Source of the DNA: JANNWF01 sp052390415
GTDB lineage: Bacteria; Pseudomonadota; Gammaproteobacteria; Xanthomonadales; Xanthomonadaceae
Reading direction: 5' to 3'
Assembly (NCBI GenBank): GCA_052390415.1
Contig: JBQTGY010000065.1
Location: 1 to 64,000, forward strand
DNA length: 64,000 bases
Below the pieces are notes generated by a model. It was not told the DNA's origin. It ran no database searches and saw only the letters and a program-made list of their open reading frames with translations. Of this stretch, positions 27,652 through 36,936 are shown piece by piece. The translations under genes and the position numbers were made by a program. The first letter of the stretch is position 1; the number at the start of each line of letters is the position of its first letter.

Positions 27652-28713
27652 TCAGCGCGCTTGATCGGGCGCAAACACGCAGTTCGCCGACGGCAACACA
27701 TCGACCAGCGCGCCGCGGATCGGTGCGCTGCTCGCGTGCGTCGCATCCAGATCCAGTTCCACCCGAACGTCCTGTTGTGCCAATTGGATTTCCAGCGTGG
27801 TGCGGCCGGCGAGGTGGCGCAAGTTGCTGACTTTGCCGCGCAGGCCTTGGCCTTCGGCCACCAATCGCAGCGCATGCGGACGGACCAGCAGGCGACCGCG
27901 ACCACTGCCTTTGACCAGCGACTGCAACGGCACAGCAAAACTCTCGCCGTCGGCGACGAAACGGCCGCTGTCGAAATGGCCTGGCAAGGCGCTGCCACGG
28001 CCGATGAAATCGAACACGAAGGCGGACGCGGGGCGGTCATACACTTCGGCCGGTGTGCCGACTTGTTCAATGCGACCCTGGTTCAGCACCACCACGCGAT
28101 CAGCCAGTTCCAGCGCTTCTTCCTGATCGTGGGTGACGAACACGGTGGTGTAACCGGTGTCGTCGTGGATTTGTCGCAGCCAGCGGCGCAGCTCGACACG
28201 TACCTTGGCATCGAGCGCGCCGAAGGGTTCGTCCAGCAACAACACGGTGGGATCGATCGCCATCGCGCGCGCCAACGCCACCCGTTGCCGCTGACCACCC
28301 GAAAGCTGGTCGGGAAAACGTTCCCCCAATTCAGCCAGCTGCACGCGTTGCAGCAGTGCGCGCACGCGGCGATCGATTTCCGCATCAACGGGCCGCTCGC
28401 TGCGCCGGCGGCTGCGCAAGCCGAAGGCGATGTTCTCGAACACGGAGAGGTGGCGGAACAGGGCGTAATGCTGGAATACGAAACCGACCCGGCGTTCGCG
28501 CAAGGTCAGTTCGGTGGCGTCGGCTTCACCAAACAAGATCCTCCCTTCGTCGATCGGCAGCAGGCCGGCGATGGCGCGCAGCAGGCTGGTCTTGCCCGAA
28601 CCTGACGGGCCGAGCAAAGCGATCAGTTCACCAGACGGAATCTTCAGGTCGATGCCGTGCAAGGCTGCAAATCCGCCGTAGCGTTTGTGCAAACGGTCGA
28701 TGGTCAGGTCCAT
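27652..28713 (-). CDS. cysA: Sulfate/thiosulfate ABC transporter ATP-binding protein
   Basis: 353 residues. Walker A GPSGSGKTSLLRAI, signature LSGGQRQRVALARAM, Walker B VLLLDEPFGALDAKV, H-loop FVTHDQEEAL, and a C-terminal TOBE-like regulatory domain. The RRWLRQIHDD segment after the Walker B is typical of CysA. It is the last gene of the sulfate-uptake operon and is separated from cysW by a flavoprotein gene. ATG 28713 is where the domain begins; further upstream the frame overlaps the flavoprotein. Confidence 0.93.
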   Translation of the reverse strand: MDLTIDRLHKRYGGFAALHGIDLKIPSGELIALLGPSGSGKTSLLRAIAGLLPIDEGRILFGEADATELTLRERRVGFVFQHYALFRHLSVFENIAFGLRSRRRSERPVDAEIDRRVRALLQRVQLAELGERFPDQLSGGQRQRVALARAMAIDPTVLLLDEPFGALDAKVRVELRRWLRQIHDDTGYTTVFVTHDQEEALELADRVVVLNQGRIEQVGTPAEVYDRPASAFVFDFIGRGSALPGHFDSGRFVADGESFAVPLQSLVKGSGRGRLLVRPHALRLVAEGQGLRGKVSNLRHLAGRTTLEIQLAQQDVRVELDLDATHASSAPIRGALVDVLPSANCVFAPDQAR

Positions 28714-28718
28714 GGCGG

Positions 28719-30101
28719 CTACTCGTTGATGGTGGAAAGGGAAACAACCGAAGTCGCCGCTTTTGCGGTGTTGGCGAGGCGTTCTGCCAGTTGCGTCGCC
28801 GCGATCCTGAGCTCCGGTGCAGCGGTGGCATCCCAGGCTTCGGCGCGGGCCAAGGCACCCAGTGCGAACAGTCCCGGCGCGGTTTTTCCGCTTGGCGAAC
28901 GCACACTGCCGCCGCGTCGGGTAGCGATGCCAAGACCAAACGGGTCGCTGGCCAACCAGCCCGCTTGATGCAGGCTGGCCAACAAGGGATTGCCGCTGTG
29001 GGCGATCCGGCCGCTGAATCCGGTCGCCTGCAACACCGCCGAGCACACGACCTTCTGTTCGGTCGATTCTCCACGTGGTCGCAGGATGGCTTGCAAGCCG
29101 CGCGGACCCGCAGAAACACGCAGCACGCGGGCGGCGCGCACTTCGAGTTGGCCGGCTTCAATCGCTTCTTGCAGACGCTGCCAATTGCGCTGTGGCAAGC
29201 GGTGGCGATGAATCGACCAGATCGGCGCGAGGTGGCGCAGAAAACGGCTGCGATCACGCATGCTGGCGGCGCGCCAAAGATCTGGAAGTTCATCGCGCAA
29301 ACCGTCCATCAGCGAACGCCAATCCCCGCCTGCCGAAGCTGCCTGACGCAGCGCACGCAGTACCGATAGCGTCGAATAACGCCGGCGAGGCAGCTGAAAG
29401 TCGCACGCGATGCTGTGTCCCAACACATGCGGCAACGGCAACAGGCCGTGCCGCGATACCGCCAACAACGGACCTGCATGGCCGCGATCAAGCAGACCGA
29501 GCACGCTGTCGACCATGGTCAGACCGCTGCCCAGCACGACGAGGCGACTGCGCTTGGGCAGACGGTCAAGTGCGTCGGCGCGCAAAGGGTCGCGGATGTA
29601 GCGGCGATGCGCCAAAGCGGATGCATCGACCCCGATCGGTGCCACCGAAGGCAAGGGTCCGCAGGCCAGCACCAAACGTTTGCAGCCGATGCGGGCACCA
29701 TCACCCAAGGTCAGTAACCAGCCGCGTTCGCGAGTGGCGGCGACGACCCGAGCCGGGATGCAGTGCAGGTGCTGACCGAGGTCGGCACGCAGCCGTTGCA
29801 GCTGTGCTTGCAGATAAGCGCCGTATACCGAACGAGGGGCGAAACCGGCACGCGCCGCGCCTTGCAAACCCAGCCAATCCGCAAATCCACCGGGATTGTC
29901 GGCGTGCAGGCCCATGCGGTCAGCGCGTGAATTGAGCAAGTAGTTGCCGGCCCCGGTGCTGTAGGGGTAACCGCTACCGAATTCGGCGGGTGTGCCGATC
30001 AGCGCGATGCGCCCACCGTATGCAGGTCGCTGCAGGGCGGCGACCAGCGCGACACCGCTGAATCCGGCCCCCACCACGGCGATGTCGAATGTCGCCGCCA
30101 C
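28719..30101 (-). CDS. FAD/NAD(P)-binding oxidoreductase inside the cys operon
   Basis: 460 residues, GTG start. The N-terminal dinucleotide fold is IAVVGAGFSGVALVAAL (GxGxxG); a second Rossmann motif is VVLGSGLTMVDSVLGLLDRG. Both fit the NAD(P)-binding_9 family of FAD-dependent proteins (YdhS/HpnW-like), whose reactions are mostly uncharacterised. It begins one base after the cysW stop and ends five bases before cysA, so it is an integral operon member. A role in oxidising or reducing a sulfur compound, or in mobilising sulfur from organosulfur substrates, is plausible but not shown. Confidence 0.82.
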   Translation of the reverse strand: MAATFDIAVVGAGFSGVALVAALQRPAYGGRIALIGTPAEFGSGYPYSTGAGNYLLNSRADRMGLHADNPGGFADWLGLQGAARAGFAPRSVYGAYLQAQLQRLRADLGQHLHCIPARVVAATRERGWLLTLGDGARIGCKRLVLACGPLPSVAPIGVDASALAHRRYIRDPLRADALDRLPKRSRLVVLGSGLTMVDSVLGLLDRGHAGPLLAVSRHGLLPLPHVLGHSIACDFQLPRRRYSTLSVLRALRQAASAGGDWRSLMDGLRDELPDLWRAASMRDRSRFLRHLAPIWSIHRHRLPQRNWQRLQEAIEAGQLEVRAARVLRVSAGPRGLQAILRPRGESTEQKVVCSAVLQATGFSGRIAHSGNPLLASLHQAGWLASDPFGLGIATRRGGSVRSPSGKTAPGLFALGALARAEAWDATAAPELRIAATQLAERLANTAKAATSVVSLSTINE

Positions 30102-30102
30102 C

Positions 30103-30966
30103 TCAATGCCGCCCGCCGCGCTGCGCCAAGCTGTCTCCGTGCCGATGCTCCAGCCACGCCTTCAACAACAAGGTCAGCAGAGCCAACAGAGCCAGCAGCG
30201 ACGACACCGCAAACGCGGCGGCGAAGCTGAATTCGTTGTGCAGGATTTCGATTTGCAGCGGCAGCGTATTGGTCAGCCCGCGAATGTGGCCGGAGACCAC
30301 CGACACCGCGCCAAACTCGCCCATCGCGCGCGCATTGCACAGCAGCACGCCGTACAGCAGCGCCCAGCGGATATTGGGCAGGGTGACGCGCCAGAACACC
30401 GTCCAGCCGCCGGCGCCCAGCGATACGGCTGCTTCTTCCTCGTCGCGACCCTGTGATTGCATCAACGGAATCAGCTCGCGCGCGACAAAGGGAAAGGTGA
30501 TGAACACGGTCGCCAGGACGATGCCGGGGGTGGCAAAAATGATCTGGATGTCATGCTCGCGCAGCCACTCGCCAAACCAGCCGTGACTGCCGAACACCAA
30601 CACGAAGACCAGTCCCGCCACCACCGGTGAAATCGCAAATGGAAGGTCGATCAGCGCCAGCAACAGGCGCTTGCCGGGAAACGTGAAACGGGTCAGCGCC
30701 CAGGCCACGGCGATGCCGAACAGGGCATTCAGTGGCACCACGATGGCGGCGACCAACAGCGTCAGCCGCACCGCCGCCAGCGTGTCGGGCTCGACCAACG
30801 CGCGGAAGTAAGCGGCCACACCTTGCGCCATCGACTCGACGATCACCAACAGCAGGGGCAGCAGGATCAAGCCGCCCATCAACAGGAATACGCTGACGAT
30901 CAGCAGTCGCCGCAACCAGGCCGGCTCGGCGAGTGCGGGGTCGCTGCGGCTCACGTCAATGCTCAC
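30103..30966 (-). CDS. cysW: Sulfate ABC transporter permease CysW
   Basis: 287 residues with about six transmembrane helices. The BPD_transp_1 coupling motif is seen around AAVSLGAGGWTVFWRVTLP, and FGAVSVVSGHIRG is typical CysW. No ATG is available; GTG at 30966 overlaps the cysT end by 11 bases and GTG at 30954 follows the stop immediately, both being possible. It forms the membrane channel with CysT. Confidence 0.92.
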   Translation of the reverse strand: MSIDVSRSDPALAEPAWLRRLLIVSVFLLMGGLILLPLLLVIVESMAQGVAAYFRALVEPDTLAAVRLTLLVAAIVVPLNALFGIAVAWALTRFTFPGKRLLLALIDLPFAISPVVAGLVFVLVFGSHGWFGEWLREHDIQIIFATPGIVLATVFITFPFVARELIPLMQSQGRDEEEAAVSLGAGGWTVFWRVTLPNIRWALLYGVLLCNARAMGEFGAVSVVSGHIRGLTNTLPLQIEILHNEFSFAAAFAVSSLLALLALLTLLLKAWLEHRHGDSLAQRGGRH

Positions 30967-31825
30967 GCGACACCCACTTGTGCAGGCCACCGATCAACAG
31001 CAGCGAGACAAAACTGATCACCAGCATCAAGGTGGCGATGCCGGTGGCGCCGGCGTAGTCGAACTCTTCCAGGCGGATCACGATCAACAGCGGCGCGATT
31101 TCGGAGACGTACGGAATGTTGCCGGCGATGAAAATCACCGAGCCGTATTCACCGACGCCACGCGCGAAGGCCAGGCCAAAGCCAGTGACGATGGCGGGCA
31201 ACAAGGGCGGCAATACCACGCGGCGCAGGATGGTCAGCCGCGAGGCTCCAAGTGTGGCGGCGGCCTCTTCGAATTCTGCGGTGGCGGTTTCCAGCAAGGG
31301 TTGCAGCGTGCGCACTGCGAACGGCAGGCCGATGAACACCAGCGCCAATACGATGCCGATGGGTCGCTGCGCGACGGTGATGCCGAGCGGTTCCAGGTGT
31401 TGACCGATCCAGCCGTTACCGGAATACAGGGCCGTCAAGGCAATGCCGGCCACGGCAGTGGGAAGGGCGAACGGCAGGTCGACCATCGCGTCCAGCAATC
31501 GTCGACCCGGAAAGTGATAACGCACCAGTACCCACGCGATCAGCGTGCCGACCAGGGATGCGATCACCGCCGCTGCCAGCGCGGTGCCGAAGCTCAAGGT
31601 CAAGGCGCGCTGCACGCGTTCGTCGAAGAGAATCTTCGTCCAACCGGCAAGGCCAAGGTCGGCGGCGCGGATCATCAGTGCCGCCAGCGGCAGCAGCACG
31701 ATGACACCGAGCCAGCCCACGCTGACACCCAGCGTCAGCCCAAAGCCAGGCAACGGATCACGCCAGCGCGGTGCTGGCGTGTCTCGGTGTTTGGCTAGGG
31801 GCATGCTTTCGATGACGGCGGACAT
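30956..31825 (-). CDS. cysT: Sulfate ABC transporter permease CysT
   Basis: 289 residues, about six transmembrane helices, coupling loop EEAAATLGASRLTILRRVVLP and the CysT-type GEYGSVIFIAGN segment. The start ATG shares one base with the stop of the binding-protein gene (TGATG), indicating coupled translation. Confidence 0.93.
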   Translation of the reverse strand: MSAVIESMPLAKHRDTPAPRWRDPLPGFGLTLGVSVGWLGVIVLLPLAALMIRAADLGLAGWTKILFDERVQRALTLSFGTALAAAVIASLVGTLIAWVLVRYHFPGRRLLDAMVDLPFALPTAVAGIALTALYSGNGWIGQHLEPLGITVAQRPIGIVLALVFIGLPFAVRTLQPLLETATAEFEEAAATLGASRLTILRRVVLPPLLPAIVTGFGLAFARGVGEYGSVIFIAGNIPYVSEIAPLLIVIRLEEFDYAGATGIATLMLVISFVSLLLIGGLHKWVSREH

Positions 31826-32832
31826 CAGGGCGCGGGCTTGAACACCTGATCAAACACGCCGCCTTCCGCGAAGTGCAGTTTTTGCACGGCCGCCCAGCCG
31901 CCGAAGTGATCGATGCCGACGAGATTGAGGTTGGGAAACTTGGCCAAGCTGGCGGCATCGACCAGCTCGGGTTTGGATGGCCGGTAATGGTGCTTGGCAG
32001 CCAGGCGTTGGCCCTGCTCTGTGTAGAGAAATTCGAGATAGGCCTGCGCGACCACCCGCGATCCCTTGGAATCGACGTTCTTGTCGACCAAGGCCACCGG
32101 CGGCTCGGCCAGCACGCTGATCGACGGCGCGACGATCTCGAAGTCGGCACCGTTGGGTTGACCCAGCACCAGGTGTGCCTCGTTCTCCCACGACAGCAGC
32201 ACGTCACCGATGCGGCGGCTGGCAAAGGTAGTGGTCGAGCCACGCGCGCCGGTGTCGAGGATCGGCACGTTGCGAAACAACTTGCCAATGTATTCGCGCA
32301 CCTTGGCATCGTCGTTGGCGTACTCCTTCTGTGCCCACGCCCACGCGGCCAGATAATTCCAGCGCGCGCCGCCGGAGGTCTTCGGGTTGGGCGTGATCAC
32401 GCTGATGCCCTCACGCGCCAGATCGCCCCAGTCAAGAACCTGTTTCGGATTGCCCTTGCGGACCAGAAACACGATGGTTGATGTGTACGGCGAGCTGTTG
32501 TTCGGCAGCCGTGTCTGCCAATCCGGCGGCAGCAAACGGGCGTTGGCAGCGATGGCGTCGATGTCGCCCGACAGCGCCAGCGTGACCACATCGGCGCGCA
32601 GGCCATCGATCACCGAACGCGCCTGTTTGCCGGAACCCCCGTGCGAGACCTGCACGGTGACGGTGTCGCCAGTCTTGGCCCTCCAGTCGGCGGCAAAGGC
32701 ATCGTTGAACTCGCGATAGAACTCGCGGGTCGGGTCATAGGACACGTTGAGCAATGTGATGTCTTTGGCGGTGGCTGCGCTGGCCGCAAGGCCGAGTACA
32801 GTCGCAAGAAGAATATGGGCGATGGGTTTCAT
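31825..32832 (-). CDS. sbp: Periplasmic sulfate-binding protein
   Basis: 335 residues. A signal peptide (MKPIAHILLATVLGLAASAATA) precedes a type II binding fold. The prokaryotic sulfate-binding signature is present (NPKTSGGARWNYLAAWAW), as are LNVSYDPTREFY and VSHGGSGKQARSV. Sbp and CysP are hard to separate by motif; the length and lack of CysP features favour Sbp. It delivers sulfate or thiosulfate to CysTW. Confidence 0.92.
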   Translation of the reverse strand: MKPIAHILLATVLGLAASAATAKDITLLNVSYDPTREFYREFNDAFAADWRAKTGDTVTVQVSHGGSGKQARSVIDGLRADVVTLALSGDIDAIAANARLLPPDWQTRLPNNSSPYTSTIVFLVRKGNPKQVLDWGDLAREGISVITPNPKTSGGARWNYLAAWAWAQKEYANDDAKVREYIGKLFRNVPILDTGARGSTTTFASRRIGDVLLSWENEAHLVLGQPNGADFEIVAPSISVLAEPPVALVDKNVDSKGSRVVAQAYLEFLYTEQGQRLAAKHHYRPSKPELVDAASLAKFPNLNLVGIDHFGGWAAVQKLHFAEGGVFDQVFKPAP

Positions 32833-32856
32833 GTCATGGAGTCCGAAGAATGAAGA

Positions 32857-34281
32857 TCAGAATGCAACTTGCACCCGCGAGAAGAAGGTCTTCTCGTCGG
32901 GGCGGTCACGGCCACCGGCTGCGCCACCATCAAAACTCGCGTTGGTGTGGTTGAAGGCCAGCTTGAGGTTGGGCGTCAGATACCAATTCAGCCCCAGACC
33001 CCAGGCGCTGGCCCCGGTAGCCGCCGTGTTGGCATCGGCATACAACGGAAATGCATCGTCATCGACGTCCAGCTCACCGTAACGGCCCACTATTTCAAAC
33101 GCACCCCAGCCTTCGCCGCCGATCACGTAGGACTGATTCGGTTTGGCGATACCGCGATAACTGGCGTCCTCGCCGGTCAACACCCAACTCGCGGTCAGCT
33201 GCCAGGCGTCGTGTTGAAGTTCGGTGCGCGTGGTTTCGTTGGTGCCGATCAGCAGCTCCTGCTCGGAGCGGATGTACTCGGCAAGCAGCCCGAAGCGAGT
33301 TCGGTAGTAATACGCCTGCGGTGACAGCCGGGTGTGTTCGCCGTCGGCAAATACCGTCGTCCGATACCCGAAGAACTGGTTCTGGCCGGGCGTGCGATAA
33401 CGCGGCAGGAAGTTGTTGCCCGTACCTTCCTTGTCACCGACGCTGGCGGACACACCAAAGCCCAGCCCGGACAGCGCATTGGCCTCATTCTTCCAAGGCT
33501 CGAAAAAGATCCGTCCCGCCCATTCGAAATGGTTGTCGGCATCGGCGGTCGGGCTGTCGCGGCCGTCGGGGGCACCATTGAACAAGCCCAGCGCATAGTT
33601 GATCGTTCCCGCGGCAAGCTCGCCTTGCAGTTGCGCGCCGATGTCGCGATTGGGTGCAAGTTCGGTGGGGAATCCGCGTTCAATCATCGACAGCGCGCTG
33701 GCCGATTGCAGGCGTTCGAGACCGACCGGGCCTTTCAGCTTGCCTACGCGTAGTGTGTATCGCGGATCAAAACGCACGTCGATGTAGGCATCGATGAGCG
33801 TGGCCCCATCACCCGCAAACTCAGGCGTGATGCGGTAGGCCAACAATGGTCCCAGCGTGCCTTCCAATGACGGCCGCACACGCCGGAACAGATGTGTGTC
33901 GTTGAACGATTGTTGATCGTCGGAAAAGAAGTTGCGCTGATCAAACTGCACGGTGCCGCGCAGCTTGAGATCGAAGTCTCCAGCCGGCGTCTTCACGGCC
34001 AGTCCCTTCTCGCCAATCGAGACAGCCGGCGTGGTGAGCGCCTTGGCGGCCGCTTCTTCACTGGCGATGTCGAGCTTGCGTTCAATGATGGCCAAACGCT
34101 GGTCGAGCTGTGCCAGCCCCTCGCCTGCTGTCGACGCGGTTGAGTCGATGCCGAGCCGCTGCTCGAGCAGACGCAGGCGTTCGGCCAGTGCCGCCACATC
34201 CGCCTGTTCGGCGGCGTTGGTTTGGGGTGAGAGTGTCAGTGCGGCAAGAACCGCCGAAGTCAGTAGCGAACGATGCAACAT
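32857..34281 (-). CDS. OprP/OprO-type anion-selective porin
   Basis: 474 residues. A signal peptide ends near TNAAEQ and is followed by a predicted coiled coil (VAALAERLRLLEQRLGID, then LDQRLAIIERKLDIA), a trimerisation feature of OprP-like porins. The beta barrel follows (LKLRGTVQFDQRNFF; SFDGGAAGGRDRPDEKTFF) and ends in the aromatic terminal VQVAF, the Bam-recognition signal. OprP porins conduct phosphate or polyphosphate. Placement within the cys operon, 25 bp before sbp, suggests that this one serves sulfate or thiosulfate entry across the outer membrane. Confidence 0.88.
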   Translation of the reverse strand: MLHRSLLTSAVLAALTLSPQTNAAEQADVAALAERLRLLEQRLGIDSTASTAGEGLAQLDQRLAIIERKLDIASEEAAAKALTTPAVSIGEKGLAVKTPAGDFDLKLRGTVQFDQRNFFSDDQQSFNDTHLFRRVRPSLEGTLGPLLAYRITPEFAGDGATLIDAYIDVRFDPRYTLRVGKLKGPVGLERLQSASALSMIERGFPTELAPNRDIGAQLQGELAAGTINYALGLFNGAPDGRDSPTADADNHFEWAGRIFFEPWKNEANALSGLGFGVSASVGDKEGTGNNFLPRYRTPGQNQFFGYRTTVFADGEHTRLSPQAYYYRTRFGLLAEYIRSEQELLIGTNETTRTELQHDAWQLTASWVLTGEDASYRGIAKPNQSYVIGGEGWGAFEIVGRYGELDVDDDAFPLYADANTAATGASAWGLGLNWYLTPNLKLAFNHTNASFDGGAAGGRDRPDEKTFFSRVQVAF

Positions 34282-34352
34282 GGAGCCTCCGAAGATGGGT
34301 GATCAAAGGAACGCCTCCAGTGGTCTGGTCGGTCGGTGGGTGGGAAGCAGGA

Positions 34353-34547
34353 TCAGGTCGAAGCGGCAGGTTCAAAGCGCACCTTTTCGCTGCGCACCAG
34401 CTGCACGACGCGCGACTGATGCACGATCACTTCGACGGCGCCGAAGCGGGTCTCGCGAATGGCCGCGATCACGGCCCGCTCTTCCGGTGCCAGGCGGTCG
34501 ATGCGATCCGCGTGTTGCGAGCTTCGAATGGGTTCGACGTTGGCCAT
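34353..34547 (-). CDS. YezD family small protein (DUF2292)
   Basis: 64 residues, with APEERAVIAAIRETRFGAVEVIVHQSRVVQLVRSEKVRF covering the DUF2292 domain (read in parts). This tiny family recurs beside sulfate-assimilation genes in many bacteria and is probably a regulator or sensor of sulfur status (family context). It lies 25 bp after the Rrf2 gene and 72 bp before the porin. Confidence 0.82.
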   Translation of the reverse strand: MANVEPIRSSQHADRIDRLAPEERAVIAAIRETRFGAVEVIVHQSRVVQLVRSEKVRFEPAAST

Positions 34548-34571
34548 GGATGCAATTCCTTCAAGCAGGAG

Positions 34572-35012
34572 TCAGTCGATCAACGATTCGGTGCCAACCG
34601 CCGCGTGCAGGGCGAACTGCGCCAGGCTACGGCGGTCGAGAACTTCAGACATGGCGACCCGCACGTCGGCCATGAGGTCGCGCAGCGCGCAGCGCTCCGG
34701 GTCGGCGCAGTCGTCACAGGGTTTGTAGGCGCTGAGACTGGCGCAGCGCAGCGGTGCGATGGGGCCATCGATGACGCGGATGATGTCGCCGACCATGATG
34801 GTTTGCGCCGGACGCGCCAGCGCATGCCCACCCAACAAGCCGCGCCGGCTGTCGACAAAACCGGCGTTGCGCAAATCAACCAGGATGGCTTCAAGAAACT
34901 TCTCCGGCACATTGGCTTGGGTGGCAATCGCACGCGCCGGCAGCCGGCCGACATTGCTGTCGGTCAGTGCGCACAGGGCGCGCAGGGCGTACTTGGCTTT
35001 CATCGATAACAT
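34572..35012 (-). CDS. Rrf2 family regulator of the sulfur operon
   Basis: 146 residues from ATG 35012 (ATG 35003 also possible). An N-terminal winged helix (SMKAKYALRALCALTD; ARAIATQANVPEKFLEAIL; SRRGLLGGHALARP) is followed by a helix and a cysteine cluster (C...C..C.....C in the segment RCASLSAYKPCDDCADPERC, three of its cysteines spaced as in IscR/NsrR). That could bind an Fe-S cluster. Position at the head of the operon indicates autoregulation and control of sulfate uptake, analogous in role to CymR, which is also Rrf2-type. The ligand is not known. Confidence 0.85.
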   Translation of the reverse strand: MLSMKAKYALRALCALTDSNVGRLPARAIATQANVPEKFLEAILVDLRNAGFVDSRRGLLGGHALARPAQTIMVGDIIRVIDGPIAPLRCASLSAYKPCDDCADPERCALRDLMADVRVAMSEVLDRRSLAQFALHAAVGTESLID

Positions 35013-35036
35013 AATCCTAGAGCCTTTATAGGAATT
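35013..35036. promoter_or_regulatory. Candidate Rrf2 operator
   Basis: An interrupted inverted repeat aatccta-N9-taggaatt lies directly upstream of the Rrf2 start codon and in the gap shared with the divergent SLC13 permease gene. Its position fits autoregulation. The AGGA inside it may also serve as the Shine-Dalgarno of ATG 35003. No binding data can be read from sequence alone. Confidence 0.45.
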
Positions 35037-35154
35037 GTCGGTGGGGACTGTCAATCATCAATGATGCATATGGATATGAAGCAACGAAAACTTTACAAAT
35101 CATGCGTTTGCATCGGGCAAGTTGGAGCCTATCGACCGTGAAGGGTGCCATCGA

Positions 35155-36912
35155 ATGAGTCCTGTCGCGTGGTTCACCGTGGTGGTGACGCTGCTGGTGG
35201 TGATGGGTCTCGCCCGTGAACGCCTGCCCAGTCACCGGGTGGCGCTGGGAGGTTTGTTGGCCCTTCTGCTGGCCGGCGCGCTGACCCCGCAGCAGGCGTT
35301 GGCGACCATCGGCAGCACTGGCCTGGTCACCGTCATCTGCATGTTCTTGCTGGCTGCGGCGCTTGAGTACACCGGTGCCATCGACGATGCGGTCAGGCGG
35401 TTGTTGCGGATCGCCGGCACCCGGCCACGCACGGCGTGGGCGACCTTCTTTGCCGCCGTGTTGCTGGGCTCGGCGGTGATTCCCAATACACCCGTCGTGG
35501 TATTGGCCTGCCCGGTGGCCGTGCTGCTGGCCCAGCGCACCCGCACCGCACCCAGCCAGGTGTTGATCCCGCTCACCTACCTCGCCACCTTGGGCGGATC
35601 CCTGACCCTGATCGGCTCCTCCATCAACGTGGTCGCCGACGCCCTGCTGCGCGAACACGGCGAGACGGGTTTTCAGCTGTTCTCGCTGGTCCCGGTGGCG
35701 CTGCCGGTGGCCTTGGTGGGCGTGACGTTCTTGCTTTTGTGCGGGCGCTGGTTATTGCCACGTGGTGAAGTCGCCTCGGCGCGGCTGTTTGATCCACAAC
35801 GGCGCTTTCTGCAAGAACGCCGCGTAAGCGCGACCGACATCCTGCTCGGCAAACCACTGGGCGAATCCCTGCTCACCGACTCCGGCGTCGAAGTCCTGGA
35901 AGTATTTCCAGCGGCCAATCCTCAACAAAAGCCAGCCAATGCCCAGCCGGCTTTGGCGGGTTATCGACCGCATGCCAATGATCGAATCCTGTTGCGCCGA
36001 TCTGCGGCCGATCTTGCGGCGGAAGCGCAAGCCGCGTCGCCGCTCGCCGCCAACGAACGCTTGGTGCTGGAGACGTGGGTGCCACCGTCGTCGCGCTTGA
36101 CCGGCGTGCGGGTGGACGCGCTGCGCTTGGACTACATCTTTGGCGTGCAGCTGCTCGGTATCGCACCGCTCAATAGCAGCGTGCGTGATCTCGCCACGCA
36201 CGCGGTCGGCACCGGTGATCGGCTGCTGCTGGCTGGCAGTCGCGGCGAACTCGAGCGCTTTCTGGTTACCGAATCGGCGCTCGGCCCCTTGCAGCTGGAG
36301 CGCACGCGACAAGCGCGCGACAAAGCGCCATTCGCACTGGCGACCCTGCTCGGATTCGTGATCGCCGCAGCCAGTGGTTGGTTGGCCTTGGAAGTGGCCG
36401 CGCTGGCCGCCGCCGCCGCGTTGGTCGTGTTCGGTGCCATGCCATCGCGACACTTCATTCCACCGGTACTGCTGCGAACGCTGGGCATGCTGCTCGGCAT
36501 GCTGGGCATCGGCGCCGCCCTGGAAGCCACCGGTGCTACCGCCGCGATGGTGACTCCGCTGATCGGTGCCGCCGCCGATCTGGGGCCATGGACGCTGTTG
36601 ATCGTGGTCTTCGCCACCGCCGCCCTGCTCACCGAGTTCATCACCAACAACGCCGTGATCGTGCTGATCCTGCCGCTGGTGCTCGGCGTCACCCAGTCAT
36701 TGGGCTTGAACGCATGGCCCTTCGCCCTCGCCGTGGTCTTCGGCGCCAGCTCCAGCTTCGCCACCCCCATCGGCTACCAGACCAACACCTGGGTCTACCA
36801 ATTGGGCAACTACCGCTTCGCACACTTTGTCCGCATTGGGCTGCCACTGAAGCTGGTGGTGGGCGTCACTGCGGTAGCGATGATTGGGCTGTTGTATCCG
36901 CCGGCTGCGTAG
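35155..36912 (+). CDS. SLC13-family permease with two RCK_C (TrkA-C) domains
   Basis: 585 residues. About 5 transmembrane helices, then two soluble RCK_C-type domains (residues ~200-400; LLTDSGVEVLEVFPA and DYIFGVQLLGIAP with GDRLLLAGSRGEL), then another block of about 5-6 helices. The anion/cation-binding loops are SAVIPNTPVVVL and FITNNAVIVLILPL. This is the arrangement of bacterial SLC13/DASS sulfate or dicarboxylate permeases with internal regulatory domains. It is divergent from the sulfate operon with only 142 bp between starts, so sulfate is the likely substrate (inference). ATG 35155 was chosen over TTG 35122. Confidence 0.85.
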   Translation: MSPVAWFTVVVTLLVVMGLARERLPSHRVALGGLLALLLAGALTPQQALATIGSTGLVTVICMFLLAAALEYTGAIDDAVRRLLRIAGTRPRTAWATFFAAVLLGSAVIPNTPVVVLACPVAVLLAQRTRTAPSQVLIPLTYLATLGGSLTLIGSSINVVADALLREHGETGFQLFSLVPVALPVALVGVTFLLLCGRWLLPRGEVASARLFDPQRRFLQERRVSATDILLGKPLGESLLTDSGVEVLEVFPAANPQQKPANAQPALAGYRPHANDRILLRRSAADLAAEAQAASPLAANERLVLETWVPPSSRLTGVRVDALRLDYIFGVQLLGIAPLNSSVRDLATHAVGTGDRLLLAGSRGELERFLVTESALGPLQLERTRQARDKAPFALATLLGFVIAAASGWLALEVAALAAAAALVVFGAMPSRHFIPPVLLRTLGMLLGMLGIGAALEATGATAAMVTPLIGAAADLGPWTLLIVVFATAALLTEFITNNAVIVLILPLVLGVTQSLGLNAWPFALAVVFGASSSFATPIGYQTNTWVYQLGNYRFAHFVRIGLPLKLVVGVTAVAMIGLLYPPAA

Positions 36913-36936
36913 GTTGGCGCGGAAACCTGCAAGCGA

